This document shows positions 41,196-44,008 of a stretch of DNA of 44,008 bases, piece after piece. The position numbers and the translations under genes were made by a program. How positions within the stretch are numbered: the stretch's first letter is position 1; each line of letters opens with the position of its first letter. Source of the stretch: JAGPHI01 sp036661035 (GTDB taxonomy: Bacteria > Bacillota > Clostridia > Oscillospirales > Ruminococcaceae); assembly GCA_036661035.1 (NCBI GenBank), contig JAVWZM010000009.1, positions 1 through 44,008 on the forward strand. Direction: 5' to 3'. The notes under the pieces were generated by a model. It made no database searches and was not told where the DNA came from. It saw only the letters and a list, made by a program, of their open reading frames with translations.

Positions 41196-42587
41196 CTAGC
41201 GCAATACAAGTGACAGCAAGAATATTTGCAGCATTGAGGCAATGCCCAAAACAAGTGTCATCATTGTTTGTGTTTTATAGCCCTGCTCAGGTTTCATGCC
41301 GCCAAAGTTTGTAACTACCCAGAAGTACGAGTCGTTAGCGTGAGAAACCGTCATTGCGCCTGCGCCTATAGCCATAACCGTCAGTGCGCTCATTACAGGA
41401 GTAGCAAGCCCCAGCACAGGCATAAGCGGTGCTAAAATGCCTGCTGTTGTCGTAATGGCAACAGTGGACGAGCCTTGAGCTGTTTTAAGAATAGCCGCAA
41501 GAATGAACGGGAAGAAGATGCCGATTGCCTGTAGCATTGTGGCGTTGGAGGTGATAAACCCAACCATACCCGACACTGCTATTACCTTACCCAAAACGCC
41601 GCCGGCGGCTGTAACAAACAGGATAGGCCCTACTACCTTTAGGCTCTCGTTTGTCACTTCGTAGAAATCGCCAAGCTTTTTGGTGGTTGCAAGCAGAAGA
41701 ACACCGAATAAAAGACCAACTGCAAGAGCAATTATAGGTGTGCCAAGGAAGGTGCTTACCTGTGCAAAGCCGCCCTTCATGCCAACCATTGCAACTATGG
41801 ACGACCATGCCATAAGGATAATAGGTACGATGATAGGTGCTAATGCTGTAAAGCCGTTTGGCAGCTTGCCAAATTCTGCAACCAATTCTTCGTAGCTCTT
41901 AGAAATTTCGCCGTTGTCTGCCTCGTCGCTTGCCTTTTCTTTTTTGCCGATATATTTAGCATAGAAAAAGCCTGCGATAAGTGGGAATATAGAGCAAAGT
42001 GCGCCCATGCCGATTACTAGCAAAAGATTGTCGCCAATGCCAAGTGTGCTTGCCGCGGCGATAGGCCCCGGAGTTGGTGGGATAAACACATGGGATATGT
42101 AAAGACCTGCCGAAAGCGCAACCGTCATGGCAACACTGGAGGTGCCTGTGCGTTTTACAAGAGCTTTACGGATAGGGTTTAGGATAACAAAGCCGCTGTC
42201 GCAAAATACAGGGATTGAAACCACCCAGCCCATAAGAAGAATGGCAAGCTCAGGACGTTTTTTGCCAACTACTTTAATAACCATGTCGGCAAGCTTAAAT
42301 GCCGCGCCTGTTTTTTCAAGTATTGTGCCGATTAACGCGCCCAAGATAATAACAATGCCTATGCTTGTAAAGGTGCCGCTAAAGCCCGCGCCTATTACAT
42401 TTGCAAGCCCCATTGTTACCTTGCCGTCTGCGTCTGTGACGTTTGCGAGAGGTATGCCTGCCACAAGACCTAAAATAAGCGAAACGCCCATAATGGAAAG
42501 AAACGGATGGATTTTCAGCTTGGAAATTGCCACTATCATTGCCGCTATAGCAATGACGAATGCGATGATTAAACCAATGCCTTGCAT
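41196..42587 (-). CDS. GntP-family gluconate/glycerate permease
   Basis: This 463-residue secondary transporter has about twelve hydrophobic segments. Family landmarks are FVIAIAAMIVAISKLKIHPF, VVSIPVFCDSGFVILNP, VFIPPTPGPIAAA, KTAQGSSTVAITTTAGILAP and GAGAMTVSHANDSYFWVV. GntP proteins import gluconate or related acids; glycerate kinase nearby favours D-glycerate or a uronate-derived acid. AGGAGG lies before the ATG. A promoter is seen at 42633-42661, and a terminator follows the gene. Confidence 0.95.
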   Translation of the reverse strand: MQGIGLIIAFVIAIAAMIVAISKLKIHPFLSIMGVSLILGLVAGIPLANVTDADGKVTMGLANVIGAGFSGTFTSIGIVIILGALIGTILEKTGAAFKLADMVIKVVGKKRPELAILLMGWVVSIPVFCDSGFVILNPIRKALVKRTGTSSVAMTVALSAGLYISHVFIPPTPGPIAAASTLGIGDNLLLVIGMGALCSIFPLIAGFFYAKYIGKKEKASDEADNGEISKSYEELVAEFGKLPNGFTALAPIIVPIILMAWSSIVAMVGMKGGFAQVSTFLGTPIIALAVGLLFGVLLLATTKKLGDFYEVTNESLKVVGPILFVTAAGGVLGKVIAVSGMVGFITSNATMLQAIGIFFPFILAAILKTAQGSSTVAITTTAGILAPLMPVLGLATPVMSALTVMAIGAGAMTVSHANDSYFWVVTNFGGMKPEQGYKTQTMMTLVLGIASMLQIFLLSLVLR

Positions 42588-42632
42588 AATAATTCCTCCT
42601 GTTTAATAATAATTCGATCCTCGTTGTTTTTT

Positions 42633-42661
42633 ATTATAGTACAAGAGCATAGCCGCGTCTA
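42633..42661 (-). promoter_or_regulatory. Promoter of gntP with overlapping inverted repeat
   Basis: On the minus strand TAGACG (42656-42661) and TATAAT (42633-42638) are 17 bp apart. CATAG (42648-42652) and CTATG (42659-42663) overlap the -35, a possible regulator site. Confidence 0.5.
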
Positions 42662-42743
42662 TGTTACAAAGCACAAATTAAATGTATTAAATTAGTTATG
42701 TATAACATTCTAAAACAAGAAGATTATACATATACTAGTATTA

Positions 42744-43904
42744 TTAGCCAAAAATCGCTATACTGGAGCGAATATCTCGGTAAAAATAAATAGCATTGTA
42801 GAATAAAGACGAATAATGTATAGAGCGCGGATCGTATCCCGTCTGCTCTTTAAGCTTGCGCAGCTTATACTGCAAGGTGTTTTTGTGTATAAACAGCTTA
42901 TCGGCAGTGGCGGTTATAGAGCCTTCCTCTTTATAATACGTTTCCAATATCGTTACCCATTGCGCTATTTCATCGTTGGAACAGCCCTTAAATATCTTGT
43001 GTATATATTCGTTTTTCACCATGTCCGGTATTTCGCTTGCGAATATTTCCATGTTGATATTGTCGTAAAAACGTATTTCTTTTTCTGCGGTACGCAAGCA
43101 TGCGTGCAGAGCCTTTGTTGCTCTAAGATATGCGCCATGTATAAAGGTGTAGTTTAAAGCCGGGCTGTCGATGCCGATAGCCAGCTTTAGCTGCCCGGTG
43201 CGCTCTACCTCGGCTTTTACACGCATGGCAAGCTGCAATGCGGCCTTGTCTGTAATAGCGGTAACTGCGCAAATAATGCTGTTTGTTGTTTTAAAAACAA
43301 TGTTGTTTTTATCCTCAAGTAAAATATTTGCAATAATTTTGCCTGCCTCGTCAAAGCTTTTTTGTGTTACTGCCAAGTCCTGCTCATCGCTGTGCGCCGT
43401 AGACATTACCATAATCCTACGTGCAAGGGTAATATCTATGCCAAGGGCAAGGCCTCGCCCTGCAAAAGTAGACGTAACTGTTTTGCTTTCGGTGCAAATC
43501 CATTCCTCTACAAAGCGGCTGCGGATATTTTCTTCAAACTCTTTTCTCTCGTGATAAGAATGGTCAAGAAGAAGTATTTCCGTCATTTTCTTGATAATCT
43601 GGCCGTATTTTACCACCTGTGTATATGGCCCCGTCACGCCAACCACGCCCACAATTTCGCCGCCAATCATCACAGGCAAATTTGTGCCGCCGCGTGCGCC
43701 CACATAGTCACTGTCGCCATGCACAATCAGCTCGCTAAGGCGTTCGTCCACAAGCTTTTTTGCCGCCTCGTGGAAAGTGCCCACGCGGGATTCGTCTGTA
43801 CTGGCGATTATAATGCCGTCGGCATTCATCATGTTCACACTCTCGCCGATAACACCGCTTATTTCTTTTACAATCTGCTCTGCGTTGCGTTTTGCGATAT
43901 GCAT
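42744..43904 (-). CDS. CdaR-type sugar-diacid regulator
   Basis: The 386-residue activator has an N-terminal diacid-recognition domain (AEQIVKEISGVIGESVNMMNADGIIIASTD, GTNLPVMIGGEIVGVVGVTGP), a central GGDEF-like region, and a C-terminal PucR-type HTH (SITATADKLFIHKNTLQYKLRKLKEQTG). Family members activate glucarate, galactarate and glycerate genes, so gntP and the glycerate kinase are likely targets. AAAGGAG precedes the ATG. It is separated from gntP by 156 bp. Confidence 0.93.
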   Translation of the reverse strand: MHIAKRNAEQIVKEISGVIGESVNMMNADGIIIASTDESRVGTFHEAAKKLVDERLSELIVHGDSDYVGARGGTNLPVMIGGEIVGVVGVTGPYTQVVKYGQIIKKMTEILLLDHSYHERKEFEENIRSRFVEEWICTESKTVTSTFAGRGLALGIDITLARRIMVMSTAHSDEQDLAVTQKSFDEAGKIIANILLEDKNNIVFKTTNSIICAVTAITDKAALQLAMRVKAEVERTGQLKLAIGIDSPALNYTFIHGAYLRATKALHACLRTAEKEIRFYDNINMEIFASEIPDMVKNEYIHKIFKGCSNDEIAQWVTILETYYKEEGSITATADKLFIHKNTLQYKLRKLKEQTGYDPRSIHYSSLFYNAIYFYRDIRSSIAIFG

Positions 43905-43946
43905 AAATTCAGCTCCTTTTTTACTTTACGTGGGAAATAATATGAT

Positions 43947-43963
43947 ATTGCGCGCGGCGCAAT
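43947..43963. promoter_or_regulatory. Inverted repeat upstream of cdaR
   Basis: ATTGCGC-GCG-GCGCAAT is a perfect inverted repeat 43 bp upstream of the cdaR start, which could be an autoregulatory operator or a terminator stem. No gene is visible from 43905 to the window end. Confidence 0.45.
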
Positions 43964-44008
43964 GATAACGAATTCCTACGGAGTGTTACCCTTTCGTCAC
44001 CGAAATGG

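Overview
The window looks like chromosomal DNA from an anaerobic, gut-type member of the Clostridia (Firmicutes). The evidence is strong GGAGG-type ribosome binding sites, sigma-A-like promoters, several TTG and GTG starts, a pyruvate,phosphate dikinase that matches the Clostridium symbiosum enzyme in catalytic residue numbering, a YesMN-type two-component system, and a prs-pth-mfd housekeeping cluster. No rRNA, tRNA, CRISPR array or phage genes were seen.

Layout. 1-650: right end of an ISL3-family insertion sequence. 691-2443 (minus): kduI-kduD for unsaturated uronate catabolism, with a clear promoter. 2587-4027 (minus): a glycerophosphodiesterase and a GNAT acetyltransferase, separate genes that share an upstream motif. 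4212-11061 (minus): prs-pth-membrane protein-mfd-lipoprotein. 11475-14111 (plus): ppdK. 14394-16992 (minus): degV, a VanY-like carboxypeptidase and rsmE. 17017-21794: a tetR gene divergent from a MacB/FtsX-type ABC exporter, with an operator-like inverted repeat between them.

21932-39091 is the most distinctive region, a uronic-acid polysaccharide utilisation locus. A minus-strand block encodes a PHP metallohydrolase, a GH43/GH117-like propeller, a GH88 unsaturated glucuronyl hydrolase and a heparinase II/III-type lyase. Next comes a CUT1 sugar ABC importer (two permeases and a binding lipoprotein, with no ATPase gene). Divergent from it is a plus-strand run: YesM-like kinase, YesN-like AraC regulator, a second heparinase-type lyase whose start overlaps the regulator stop, an unrecognised beta-rich protein, metA and a HAD phosphatase. 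Neither lyase has a signal peptide, and no sulfatase is present. I infer import of oligosaccharides, cytoplasmic lyase cleavage, GH88 release of unsaturated uronate, then KduI and KduD. KDG kinase and aldolase are not in the window.

39282-39767 is an ATC-hydrolase-like gene behind a perfect palindrome. 39920-43904 (minus) is a CdaR regulator, GntP permease and glycerate kinase module for glycerate or sugar acids.

Two non-coding structures stand out. One is a family of inverted-repeat elements with termini like TATAGCAGCTT at about 11107, 33198 and 41094; one of them supplies the stop codon of the histidine kinase. The other is an array of 32-bp units at 27549-27684, in which three successive units carry a plus-strand promoter-like sequence aimed at a hairpin and not at any gene.
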